Assembly: GCA_964453525.1 (NCBI GenBank)
Contig: CAYVOV010000001.1
Coordinates: 1-64,000 of the forward strand
DNA length: 64,000 bases
Direction: 5' to 3'
Source of the DNA: CAYVOV01 sp964453525
GTDB taxonomy: Bacteria; Chloroflexota; Dehalococcoidia; Dehalococcoidales; UBA2162
Both the position numbers and the translations under genes were made by a program. Numbering within the stretch: the first letter of the stretch is position 1; every line of letters starts with the position of its first letter. Of the stretch, positions 17,436-25,378 are shown in pieces. The notes beneath the pieces were generated by a model. It was not told the origin of the DNA. It was given only the letters and a program-made list of their open reading frames with translations, and made no database searches.

Positions 17436-17735
17436 ATGAGCTTTCAGGACAAAACTCTCCAATGCTCCGATTGTGGGGCCAATTTCACTTTCAGCGCCGA
17501 AGAACAGGAGTTTTTCCAGACTAAAGGCTTTGTTAATGAGCCCAAGCGCTGTCCGGAATGCCGCCAAGCGCGGAAATCAGAACGCTACAGAAGTAGTATC
17601 TATGGTTCCAGACGCCAGATGTTCCCCGTAGTATGTGCCGAGTGCGGTAAAAACACTGAAGTACCCTTTGAACCAGTCGGTGATAAACCAGTTTACTGCA
17701 GCGATTGCTACCGCAAAGTCAGACAGAATGGCTAA
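17436..17735 (+). CDS. zf-trcl zinc-ribbon protein
   Basis: A 99-residue protein with two zinc-ribbon units: CSDCGANFTF with CPECRQARKSER (the probable zinc-ribbon or zf-trcl domain), then CAECGKNTEVPFEP with VYCSDCY (a CxxC-CxxC domain common in Chloroflexota and candidate-phylum genomes). Start at 17436 is set by an AGAGGAGG box; a longer frame from 17394 lacks one. The basic stretch between the ribbons fits RNA or DNA binding. It leads a run of RNA-related genes (RRM protein, DEAD-box helicase) behind a strong promoter, which suggests a stress or cold response. The function of this domain pair is not established. Confidence 0.85.
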   Translation: MSFQDKTLQCSDCGANFTFSAEEQEFFQTKGFVNEPKRCPECRQARKSERYRSSIYGSRRQMFPVVCAECGKNTEVPFEPVGDKPVYCSDCYRKVRQNG

Positions 17736-17844
17736 AGCCGTAGTCTAACGTCGTGGTGGTATACATGGACCGGAGATATCTTGCCCGTGTATACCACTGA
17801 TACCTCATAGAAAAACATAACTTATTGGCTAACAGGAGGGTGAA

Positions 17845-18018
17845 ATGATTGGACTATACATATTCGGTGGATTAATTGTGGCAGGTATTATAGTAATATT
17901 CGTTTTCCAGAGAAGGTGGGGTAAGGCAGAAAAGACAGAAATACGCATAAGGGAAGCAAACATCGCCAAGGAGAAGAGCGAAGAAGAAGCCAAAGCACTG
18001 GCTCGCCAGGATGGCTAG
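17845..18018 (+). CDS. Small single-pass membrane protein
   Basis: A 57-residue reading frame with a strong AGGAGGGTGA box before ATG 17845. Residues 2-20 are a TM helix (IGLYIFGGLIVAGIIVIFVF), followed by a highly charged, probably helical tail rich in Lys, Glu and Ala. No family is recognised. It sits between the zinc-ribbon gene and the small export-like membrane gene, all on one strand, so it is probably part of the same unit. Confidence 0.65.
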   Translation: MIGLYIFGGLIVAGIIVIFVFQRRWGKAEKTEIRIREANIAKEKSEEEAKALARQDG

Positions 18019-18072
18019 AAAAATAAAAACTATAAACCTGCAGATACTCACAATGAAAATGAGGAATAATAT

Positions 18073-18465
18073 TTGATAACAGCTTTCTCAAACATGCATC
18101 TGTTATCTGTCTTGGGTATTGTTACTGTTTGTTCGGTAACTATATTCCTCGTACTCTGGTTTCTAATGAACACTTTCTATGCCAGAGCGTTAGTTAAATG
18201 GTCTTTCATTAATCGATTCGTTGAAAAAACGAGGAGAAAAGGGGAAAGCCCCCTGGTTAAAAAATACGGCATCGTTGGCCTTGCGCTATTGATGGCAATT
18301 CCCCTTCCGACCATTGGTGTCTACGGAGGAACCTTACTCAGCTGGTTGATGGGTATGAAATTATGGAGTTCGCTAATAGCGGTAGTTTCCGGAGTTACAG
18401 TATCAAACAGCATAGTCTTGTTTACAGCATTTGGCATCACCAAGGTAATAGGACTTTTTGGCTAG
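18073..18465 (+). CDS. Small multidrug-export-like (Sm_multidrug_ex, PF06695-type) membrane protein
   Basis: A 130-residue membrane protein with three or four hydrophobic segments: residues about 10-32, 68-92 with IPLPTIGVYGGTLLSWLMGM, and 98-125. The I-P-x-P-x-x-G-x-Y-x-G signature is the one of the putative small multidrug export family. The transport claim for the family is weak. The start appears to be TTG at 18073 after GAGGAATAAT; an ATG further in would cut the first helix. It follows the small membrane gene by about 55 bp. Confidence 0.75.
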   Translation: MITAFSNMHLLSVLGIVTVCSVTIFLVLWFLMNTFYARALVKWSFINRFVEKTRRKGESPLVKKYGIVGLALLMAIPLPTIGVYGGTLLSWLMGMKLWSSLIAVVSGVTVSNSIVLFTAFGITKVIGLFG

Positions 18466-18527
18466 GAGTAACTCTGTATATCGAATAAGTAAAATATCAG
18501 AAGATTTAATGAACAAGGAGTTTCAGT

Positions 18528-18845
18528 ATGAAAATCTATGTGGGTAACTTATCCTACGAGGTGAATGAACAGGACCTTCGACAGGAATTTGAGACTTATG
18601 GAACGGTTGATTCCGTAAGCATTATAACAGACAAGTATAGCGGGCGGTCCAAGGGGTTTGCCTTCGTCGAAATGGCTTCAAAATCCGAAGGTGAAAATGC
18701 AATTACGGGTCTTAACGGTAAAACGCTTGATGAGAGAACCATTGTGGTCAATGAAGCTCGTCCTCGTACTGATAACAGGAGTGGGGGCTCTTATAGCAGC
18801 AGAAGGAGTAGTAGCCAAAGCAGAGGAAGACAGAGAAGATATTAG
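18528..18845 (+). CDS. RRM-domain RNA-binding protein (cold-inducible type)
   Basis: A 105-residue protein with one RNA-recognition motif (residues 1-80). RNP-2 is IYVGNL and RNP-1 is KGFAFVEM, with the usual ITDKYSGRSKG turn and NGKTLDERTIVVNEARP end. The tail is a short Ser/Arg/Gly-rich segment (SSRRSSSQSRGRQRRY), as in cyanobacterial and Chloroflexota Rbp proteins that rise on cold shock. It has its own AAGGAG box and lies upstream of a DEAD-box helicase, a pairing known from cold-stress loci. It presumably binds single-stranded RNA as a chaperone. Confidence 0.93.
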   Translation: MKIYVGNLSYEVNEQDLRQEFETYGTVDSVSIITDKYSGRSKGFAFVEMASKSEGENAITGLNGKTLDERTIVVNEARPRTDNRSGGSYSSRRSSSQSRGRQRRY

Positions 18846-18940
18846 AACAATCTCAATCTGCAGTTTTAACAGGATAATCAGATTCTAATTATTTATGGAA
18901 TCAATAGTCTACAAAGAGACCAGACAATCAGGAGGTAGAG

Positions 18941-19222
18941 ATGATAGGAGTAACCGAGCAAGCAAAACAGGAACTGAAGAAGATACTGGCGGCTAACACA
19001 GAAGAGCCTGAAGCCTGTTTGAGGATTACCTCTGATGACCAGGGTCAGTTTGGGCTGGCCATAGACAAGGAAAGAGAAGGCGACCAAGCGATTGAACACG
19101 AAGGCTCAAAGCTGCTTGTGGCGGAGAAGGAAATTGCCGATTCGCTTCAAGGAGTAACTATGGATGTTGAAGGAACACCAGAAGGTAACAAGTTTGTTAT
19201 TACCGGCGAATCTGAAAGCTAA
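18941..19222 (+). CDS. HesB/IscA-like protein lacking the cluster cysteines
   Basis: A 93-residue protein with the A-type Fe-S carrier fold pattern: VTEQAKQELKKILAANTEEPEACLRI, GLAIDKEREGDQAI and a final sheet. Canonical IscA has three Cys (one central, two in a C-terminal CGCG). Here only one Cys occurs, near residue 28, outside those places. It therefore cannot bind a cluster in the usual way, and is probably a structural paralogue with another function. An AGGAGGTAG box precedes ATG 18941. It lies between the RRM and helicase genes. Confidence 0.7.
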   Translation: MIGVTEQAKQELKKILAANTEEPEACLRITSDDQGQFGLAIDKEREGDQAIEHEGSKLLVAEKEIADSLQGVTMDVEGTPEGNKFVITGESES

Positions 19223-19304
19223 CACGAGCGGTGAAGCCACATGACTATTTCTGCTTTCAATATCACTGGAACATAAGCGCCCATAAATATATCTAGGAGT
19301 ATTA

Positions 19305-20516
19305 ATGAATTTCGAAAACTTGAATCTTCATTCAGGTATCATGGCCGGTGTGCATGAGCTTGGATACATTGAACTCACACCGATACAAAAGGAATCAATA
19401 CCACAAATATTACAGGGCAAAGACCTCATCGGACAAGCCCAGACAGGTACCGGCAAGACAGTTGCCTTTGCATTACCAATTTTGCAGCGTCTACTAAAAG
19501 CACCGAGAAGACAGGTCAGTGCTGTAATAATCACGCCGACCCGTGAACTGGCCGAACAAATTAATGCGGTTATCAACGAGCTGGGAAAATATACGGGCCT
19601 TAAAAGTACCGCTGTCTACGGCGGTACGAACATCGATCAGCAGATTCTGGAGTTAGGTTGCGGCGTAGAAATAGTCGTTGCCTGTCCGGGTCGGTTACTA
19701 GACCACCTGTGGAGAGGCTCAATTGACTTATCCAACGTGGAAATTCTCGTTATCGACGAGGCTGACAGGATGTTTGATATGGGTTTCCTGCCGGATATAC
19801 GAAAGATATTAAAGTGTCTGATGAAACCGCATCAGACACTACTTTTTTCGGCGACAATGCCTGATGATATTCGAAAACTGGTTAGAGAAATACTGCATAA
19901 TCCGGTTACAGTGCAAGTCGGGCATAGTAGGCCAGCGGTCACGGTATCACACTTGCTCTACCCTGTTAAACAGCATTTAAAAACCACATTATTAACGGAA
20001 ATACTGCGCCGGTTAGAATCAAAATCAGTACTCGTTTTTACCCGAACCAAGCGGCGCACTGAGCGTATTGCTCAACAGCTAAAAAGAGCGGGTTTTAAAG
20101 CCGCATCATTACAGGGAGACCTGTCTCAGCCGAGGCGTCAGGCGGCACTTGATGGTTTCCGTACCGGCTCGATAAGGGTACTGGTAGCGACCGATATTGC
20201 CGCTCGTGGTATCGATATTCTGCATATTTCACATGTTATTAACTATGATATGCCCGAGAACACAGATGCTTACATTCACCGCATCGGGCGAACGGGAAGG
20301 GTTAACAAAAACGGTGACGCATTAACTCTCGTGACCAGTTCAGACAAAGCTATGGTAAGCTCCATTGAGCGTATTTTGAAGAAGAAAATCGAACGGCGTA
20401 TGCTGGATAACTTCGACTACAATCTGCCTGACCCGAGGCAAGCGGATAACCGTAAAAATCGTAGAGTACCCGTTAAACCTGGCCCCAGAAAACGAATGGC
20501 AGTTACAAAATATTGA
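19305..20516 (+). CDS. DEAD-box ATP-dependent RNA helicase (RhlE/CshA-like)
   Basis: A 403-residue helicase with the full set of motifs: Q motif (LTPIQKESIP), Walker A AQTGTGKT, Ia PTRELAEQ, DEAD in VIDEADRMFDMGF, SAT in FSATMP, LVFTRTKRRTE, VATDIAARGIDI and HRIGRTGR. A short basic tail (NRKNRRVPVKPGPRKRM) should add RNA affinity. It unwinds short RNA duplexes during ribosome assembly or decay. Together with the RRM protein it forms a cold or stress RNA-handling block. The B12-radical SAM gene starts 24 bp downstream and may be co-transcribed. Confidence 0.96.
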   Translation: MNFENLNLHSGIMAGVHELGYIELTPIQKESIPQILQGKDLIGQAQTGTGKTVAFALPILQRLLKAPRRQVSAVIITPTRELAEQINAVINELGKYTGLKSTAVYGGTNIDQQILELGCGVEIVVACPGRLLDHLWRGSIDLSNVEILVIDEADRMFDMGFLPDIRKILKCLMKPHQTLLFSATMPDDIRKLVREILHNPVTVQVGHSRPAVTVSHLLYPVKQHLKTTLLTEILRRLESKSVLVFTRTKRRTERIAQQLKRAGFKAASLQGDLSQPRRQAALDGFRTGSIRVLVATDIAARGIDILHISHVINYDMPENTDAYIHRIGRTGRVNKNGDALTLVTSSDKAMVSSIERILKKKIERRMLDNFDYNLPDPRQADNRKNRRVPVKPGPRKRMAVTKY

Positions 20517-20540
20517 TATAGAAATAAGTGAGGCACTGAC

Positions 20541-22022
20541 ATGAAAATACTACTTGTATATCCTCAGTATCCGGACACCTTCTGGAGCTTTAAACATGCT
20601 TTGAAATTCGTTTCCAAGAAAGCCGTATTTCCCCCACTGGGCTTGCTGACAGTTGCAGCGATGTTGCCGGGAGACTGGGAGAAAAAGCTGGTTGACATGA
20701 ATGTCACTAGACTGAATGATAGCGATATCAAGTGGGCTGACTATGTATTTATCAGTGCCATGGCAGTGCAGAAAGAATCAGTCAAGGAAGTAGTCGCCCG
20801 GTGCCAGTATTTTGGTACTAAAATCGTAGCTGGCGGCCCTTTATTTACTGCTAGTTTTGAAGAATTCGACGGAATAGACCACTTTGTCCTGGACGAAGCT
20901 GAAGTTACCCTGAAACCTTTCCTCGAAGACCTGGAAAAAGGGCAGTTAAGGTACGTCTATACTTCTGATGAACGTCCGGATATAAGTAATACCCCGATCC
21001 CGCTTTGGTCATTAATAAACATGAAGCATTATTCATCGATGAACCTGCAGTATTCACGGGGGTGTCCCTATGATTGTGAATTTTGCGATATTGTAATACT
21101 GAACGGGCATACACCGAGGACAAAAAGTAAAGAACAGATAATTTCAGAGCTGGATTCCCTATATGAACATGGCTGGCGTGGCAGCCTTTTTATCGTTGAT
21201 GATAATTTCATCGGCAACAAGAAAAAATTGAAAGAACAGATACTGCCGGCTCTCGTAGAATGGAAAAAATCGAAGAAATATCCCTTTGCTATTAATACCG
21301 AAGCATCCATAAATCTTGCTGACGATGAAGAGCTGATGCGTTTAATGGTAGACGCAGGATTTGATGTGGTATTCGTCGGTATCGAAACCCCGAATGATGA
21401 AAGTCTCGTTGAGTGCACCAAGTATCAGAATCAGAATCGAGATCTCATTGCTTCGGTAAATAAGCTCCAGCAATTTGGGCTGGAAGTGCAGGGAGGTTTT
21501 ATCGTCGGTTTCGATAGCGATCCGGACTCCATTTTTCAGAATCAGATAGACTTTATTCAGAGAAGTGGCATCGTCACTGCGATGGTAGGATTACTGAATG
21601 CTCCGATGGGTACAAGGCTCTATCAGCGTTTACATGAAGAAGGACGTTTGCTGAACTCGTTTACCGGTAATAATACCGACTTCTCGCTCAATTTCATCCC
21701 GAAGATGAATTATGACAGGCTAATCAGTGGCTATAGGCATATCCTGAATACGATCTATTCGCCAAGGGAATATTACCAGCGGATCAAGACTTTCCTTCAG
21801 GTGTATAAACCACCGAGGACGTCAGCAGGGAAAATACAAAGCCACCAGATCAAGGCATTCTTCAGATCTATCTGGTTCCTCGGAATACGAGGAAAGGGAA
21901 AAAGACATTACTGGAGACTGTTCATTTCTTATTTAATGGAATCTCCGCCAAAATTCGCCAGATTCATCCTTCTTGCCGTTTATGGGTACCACTTCCGCAA
22001 AGTTGCTGCGGCTCAAACATAA
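20541..22022 (+). CDS. B12-binding radical SAM protein with DUF4070-like C-terminus
   Basis: A 493-residue protein with an N-terminal cobalamin-binding Rossmann domain (MKILLVYPQYPDTFWSF, then KIVAGGPLFT), a radical SAM TIM barrel with its CxxxCxxC cluster site CPYDCEFC near residue 175, and GIETPNDESL and GGFIVGFDSD later in the barrel. A C-terminal region (about 370-493) resembles DUF4070. Such enzymes often methylate unactivated carbon or rearrange rings (for example hopanoid or bacteriochlorophyll methylases). It is less similar to the other four B12 enzymes of the island than they are to each other. Its position behind the helicase gene gives no clue to the substrate. Confidence 0.9.
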   Translation: MKILLVYPQYPDTFWSFKHALKFVSKKAVFPPLGLLTVAAMLPGDWEKKLVDMNVTRLNDSDIKWADYVFISAMAVQKESVKEVVARCQYFGTKIVAGGPLFTASFEEFDGIDHFVLDEAEVTLKPFLEDLEKGQLRYVYTSDERPDISNTPIPLWSLINMKHYSSMNLQYSRGCPYDCEFCDIVILNGHTPRTKSKEQIISELDSLYEHGWRGSLFIVDDNFIGNKKKLKEQILPALVEWKKSKKYPFAINTEASINLADDEELMRLMVDAGFDVVFVGIETPNDESLVECTKYQNQNRDLIASVNKLQQFGLEVQGGFIVGFDSDPDSIFQNQIDFIQRSGIVTAMVGLLNAPMGTRLYQRLHEEGRLLNSFTGNNTDFSLNFIPKMNYDRLISGYRHILNTIYSPREYYQRIKTFLQVYKPPRTSAGKIQSHQIKAFFRSIWFLGIRGKGKRHYWRLFISYLMESPPKFARFILLAVYGYHFRKVAAAQT

Positions 22023-22283
22023 TTGTGATAAGTACTGCTATATCTTGTTAATATAACTGGAATCGATGATAGCTTGATTTAATCTGGATATTTCTCTAGG
22101 AACTTGTGAAGACCCTGTGACAAAACCAATATTATTATTGAATATATGCTCCTGCATGCCATGAATATCTTCCGTGTCATAAGATGACTTTTTGCTTAAT
22201 GATAGTTCAATGAGCAAGAAGCTCATTCTGACACCCTGACTTAGGTTTAAAGTATCAGGTATCAACCTAATTTATCATTTGAC

Positions 22284-22312
22284 TTGACAATATTCTTTGT
22301 CAGGTGTATTAA
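22284..22312 (+). promoter_or_regulatory. Strong sigma70-type promoter of a putative small RNA
   Basis: TTGACA (22284-22289) and TATTAA (22307-22312) are separated by exactly 17 bp. No protein start with a ribosome site follows before the terminator at 22420-22452. Confidence 0.7.
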
Positions 22313-22318
22313 TTTAGA

Positions 22319-22452
22319 TAACGATTAATTCAGCTTTAACAATTGAATAAAACTTAGCGAATGGCCTGCGAAGGCCACGTTGCCGTGTTCTCCCGTGCGG
22401 AGTTGCAAGATATATATGGGCAGCGAGTCTAATGACTCGCTGCTTTTTTTTT
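22319..22452 (+). ncRNA. Candidate structured small RNA (unnamed)
   Basis: A ~134-nt unit lies between a near-consensus promoter and a perfect terminator. It contains a 6-bp hairpin capped by a GNRA tetraloop (TGGCCT-GCGA-AGGCCA, 22362-22377) and a GC-rich middle part (22378-22410). No convincing open frame is present. It does not match any riboswitch consensus that I can recall. It could be a free small RNA or a terminated leader for the gene at 22498. Confidence 0.55.
22420..22452 (+). terminator. Rho-independent terminator
   Basis: A perfect 10-bp stem, GCAGCGAGTC with GACTCGCTGC, has a TAAT loop and is followed by nine T. Confidence 0.93.
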
Positions 22453-22497
22453 AAGCCAGTTCAGGAACTTAGAATATATGTTGCCGATGAATTACAG

Positions 22498-22923
22498 ATG
22501 ACAGTGATAAAAAATTCTCAACACCAAAGTAATAAGCGCGGCAGGCTTGCTATTGAGGAATGGCAGGCACGGGCTCGGTACGTCCTTCGTCACCTCGATG
22601 ATCCAATTGCTCTTCAAAGGTCTCCGCTGTGTCGTCTCGCTGCCTTGGAGAGAATGGCAAAGTTGAAATATCCCTCTGGAATAGTAGCGGAAGGACGCTA
22701 CTTAAATGAATTAGCAATTGATTGTATCAAAGAGATTGAAGAAGAACTTGGCGATTATGCAGGAGTCAACAAACTAAAAGCTTTTATAACGCTAACAAGA
22801 CAAGGAAAAGGGGTTACTGAAGCTAGCCGTGAACTCGAGCTTAGCCATGAACATGTCTGTAGGAGTTATGAGCGCATTTTAGTGAAGCTACTAGCTCAAA
22901 AACTAATGGGAACGCTTCATTAA
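22498..22923 (+). CDS. Hypothetical protein with C-terminal helix-turn-helix
   Basis: A protein of about 141 residues that I do not recognise by name. The C-terminal part (LKAFITLTRQGKGVTEASRELELSHEHVCRSYERILVKLLAQ, split at Gly) has the shape of a sigma-region-4-like helix-turn-helix, so it may bind DNA. The middle is helical with charged residues. A longer frame opens at 22432, but that start lies inside the terminator stem, so ATG at 22498 is preferred. No clear ribosome site is present. It follows the candidate small RNA directly and could be regulated through it. Confidence 0.55.
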   Translation: MTVIKNSQHQSNKRGRLAIEEWQARARYVLRHLDDPIALQRSPLCRLAALERMAKLKYPSGIVAEGRYLNELAIDCIKEIEEELGDYAGVNKLKAFITLTRQGKGVTEASRELELSHEHVCRSYERILVKLLAQKLMGTLH

Positions 22924-23222
22924 ATTGATTTCATTGGAAATGGATATTTCACAGATTCAATTAAGAGTAGATTAGGAAATACATGAGATCTTTATCATCG
23001 TATTGGAATTAATACACAGAACCTAGCTATTTATGTAAAAACGTTTTAATTATTGGAAGGTTCGCATATTCTTCAGGAAGCCCCCATATTAACTAAATGT
23101 AAGTTTTTATAAGATTATTGAAGTGGTGTTTATGGTGCAAATTGTTTCATTTAAAGCCATATTTTGAGTTTGGGTTTATAAACTTTTGGGGAAAATCGCG
23201 ATAGATAAAGGAGTTCGTGCGT

Positions 23223-23573
23223 ATGAGGATACGATTGTTTTCTAAGAAGAAGGAGGGAAATCCACGAAAAAGATTTCCTAATCAGTACTATAAAACCATC
23301 TGGGTCGACAAAAACATGTACAAAGCGATCCAGTTGGTTGCTAGAATCGAGGAAATGAGTGTAAAAAAGGCAGCCCGAATGATGTTGCATGCTGGATTCA
23401 GTAGTATTATGGGTAAAAAGCTTATGCAACACATTGAAAATAAAAAGCTAGTCAAATTATTAAACCTTAAGCAAGATCGGTGTCCCTCCAACCTTGTCAA
23501 AGAGGTACGTAGGATTTGTAAAGAAATGGGCATCGATCATAAAAAATCATCTAGATTTAGATGCATCTTATAG
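23223..23573 (+). CDS. Small basic hypothetical protein, possibly ribbon-helix-helix-like
   Basis: A protein of about 116 residues rich in Lys and Arg. The segment KTIWVDKNMYKAIQLVARIEEMSVKKAARMML resembles a ribbon-helix-helix (short strand, then two helices), with a basic N-terminus before it. The remainder is helical and ends in a Cys-bearing RFRCIL. ATG 23223 lies 9 nt after AAGGAG; GTG 23217 is an alternative. The preceding 300 bp is AT-rich with nothing recognised. A DNA-binding role is only a guess. Confidence 0.5.
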   Translation: MRIRLFSKKKEGNPRKRFPNQYYKTIWVDKNMYKAIQLVARIEEMSVKKAARMMLHAGFSSIMGKKLMQHIENKKLVKLLNLKQDRCPSNLVKEVRRICKEMGIDHKKSSRFRCIL

Positions 23574-23790
23574 TGAGGCTTAGCGATCTGAGGGAATTAG
23601 AAGTGTGAGTAAAAGATATATGCTACGTGTAATATTATATGTCTTGCCCTCCATTATTGAGTCGTACTCGACCGAGAAGCTGAACTTAAGATTACATTGA
23701 ACTTAGCGTAAGAATACTATTACCACATATATTGAATTCAGGTGTGATATTATTATAGATACACCTAGAAATCAGTAAGGAGGTATAGAG

Positions 23791-24300
23791 ATGAGTTTCC
23801 TGGAACTTGCTACAAAAAGATATAGCGTACGGGCCTATAAACCTACCCCCGTTGAAGACGAAAAGCTGAATCAGGTACTTGATGCGGCACGGTTAGCTCC
23901 CACGGCGTCAAACCGGCAACCATTCCGGTTGATCGTTATTACCACAAAGGGAAAAGAGACCGAGTTGGGACGCATTTATGGAAGACCGTTTTTTATTCAA
24001 CCTCCATTAGTCCTCTGTATATGCAGTGTACCGTCTGAAAGCTGGGTACGAATGGACGGCCGGAAGTACTGTGATGTCGATGCGGCAATTGTCATGGACC
24101 ATATTACGCTTGCTGCTACAGATCTGGGTCTTGGTACCTGCTGGATCGGAGCGTTTGATCCAGAAGCAGCACATGAAGTATTAGGGATTCCGGGCGATAT
24201 AGAGCCGATTGCATTTACCCCACTGGGGTATGCTGACGACAAGCCAAAGGAAAAGAATCGTAAGGACATTGGTGAACTGGTACGGTATGAACACTGGTAG
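23791..24300 (+). CDS. Nitroreductase-family flavoprotein
   Basis: A 169-residue FMN-dependent oxidoreductase of the nitroreductase superfamily. The N-terminal RYSVRAYKPTPV binds FMN phosphate, APTASNRQPFRLIVI follows, and GLGTCWIGAFDPEAAHEVLGIP and the FTPLGYADDKPKEKNRK C-terminus complete the family pattern. The Cys in GTCWIG is common in anaerobe members. Enzymes of this kind reduce nitro, quinone or enone groups with NAD(P)H. An AAGGAGG box precedes the ATG. An old-yellow-enzyme gene and an aldo/keto reductase gene follow on the same strand, giving a three-gene set of small reductases. Confidence 0.92.
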   Translation: MSFLELATKRYSVRAYKPTPVEDEKLNQVLDAARLAPTASNRQPFRLIVITTKGKETELGRIYGRPFFIQPPLVLCICSVPSESWVRMDGRKYCDVDAAIVMDHITLAATDLGLGTCWIGAFDPEAAHEVLGIPGDIEPIAFTPLGYADDKPKEKNRKDIGELVRYEHW

Positions 24301-24358
24301 TAACTACTGTCTTAAGAATACTATTAAATAGGTTATTCATAAATTAGAGGATTATAGT

Positions 24359-25357
24359 ATGCCGGGCCTTTTCGATCCTATTGTTATCAAGGAACTTAAG
24401 CTAAAAAATAGACTGGTTATGGCACCGATGGCCACCAACATGGCCACGGACGAAGGTGAGGTAACTGACCGGCACCTCAATCACTATACAACCCGGGCAA
24501 AAGGTGGAGTCGGACTGATAATCCTGGAACACAATTACGTTTTGAGAAGTGGCAGACTATCTCTCAGACAGATGGGCCTTTATGACGATAAGCTGATACC
24601 TGGACTAAGGCGGCTGGTCGAGGCTATCCATAGTTGTGGGTCCAAGGTGGCCGTACAGATCACCCATGCCGGAGCAAAAACAAATAGCAGCATAACAGGC
24701 GAACAACCCGTCAGCCCTTCAAGAATTATACCTCCTAACGGGGTAGAGACACCGAGACAGCTTTCTGTAGCAGAGATTGAGTCTATAGTTAATGCATTTA
24801 GAGAAGCAGCGCACCGTGCCCTGGAAGCAGGGTGTGATGCCGTCGAGTTACACGGTGCCCATGGCTTCCTGCTTGGTCAGTTTGTATCGCCGTACACAAA
24901 TAAACGAGATGATGAATACGGAGGTAACATCGAAAAGAGGCTCAGGTTCCCGACAGAGGTAATAGGCGCGGTGAAGGCAGTGTTGCAGGGGAAAATACCC
25001 ATCTTCTACAGGTTTGGTGCCGATGACATGGTGGGGGGAGGCTTAACGGCTGCGGAAGGTAAAAAGGTTGCACCGTATCTCGAAGATGCTGGGGTGGATG
25101 TTCTTGATATTTCCGGCGGATTGGGCGGTGGTGGTAGCGACTGGTTTAGCGAACAGGGTTACTTTATTCCCCTGGCACGAGGTATCAAGGGTGTTGTAAA
25201 CATACCTGTCATTGGCGTAGGTAACATTACTGGGCCCGAGTTCGCAGATCAAATTGTGCGAGAGGGAAGGGTAGATATGGTTGCACTGGGCCGTAAATTA
25301 CTTTCAGATCCGGAGTTTCCCAAGGAAGCAGCCCGGAAACTAGGCTTAAAAATATAA
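24359..25357 (+). CDS. Old-yellow-enzyme-family NAD(P)H:flavin oxidoreductase
   Basis: A 332-residue single-domain OYE (TIM barrel) without the C-terminal Fe-S/FAD half seen in 2,4-dienoyl-CoA reductases. Signatures are LKNRLVMAPMATNMA, VQITHAGAKT, GCDAVELHGAHGFLLGQFVSPYTNKRDDEYGG, FYRFGADDM and the end motif VDMVALGRKLLSDPEFP. It probably reduces activated C=C bonds using FMN. The active-site Asn/His pair is not clear at the usual HGAH place. It lies 58 bp after the nitroreductase and 21 bp before the aldo/keto reductase, so an operon is likely. The substrate is unknown. Confidence 0.93.
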   Translation: MPGLFDPIVIKELKLKNRLVMAPMATNMATDEGEVTDRHLNHYTTRAKGGVGLIILEHNYVLRSGRLSLRQMGLYDDKLIPGLRRLVEAIHSCGSKVAVQITHAGAKTNSSITGEQPVSPSRIIPPNGVETPRQLSVAEIESIVNAFREAAHRALEAGCDAVELHGAHGFLLGQFVSPYTNKRDDEYGGNIEKRLRFPTEVIGAVKAVLQGKIPIFYRFGADDMVGGGLTAAEGKKVAPYLEDAGVDVLDISGGLGGGGSDWFSEQGYFIPLARGIKGVVNIPVIGVGNITGPEFADQIVREGRVDMVALGRKLLSDPEFPKEAARKLGLKI

Positions 25358-25378
25358 TGCAATAAAGGAGAGTATATA

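Noticed and set aside
22038..22265. 75-codon minus-strand frame after the first B12-radical SAM gene
   Set aside because: No ribosome site or recognisable family; it lies in AT-rich spacer. It cannot be excluded fully.
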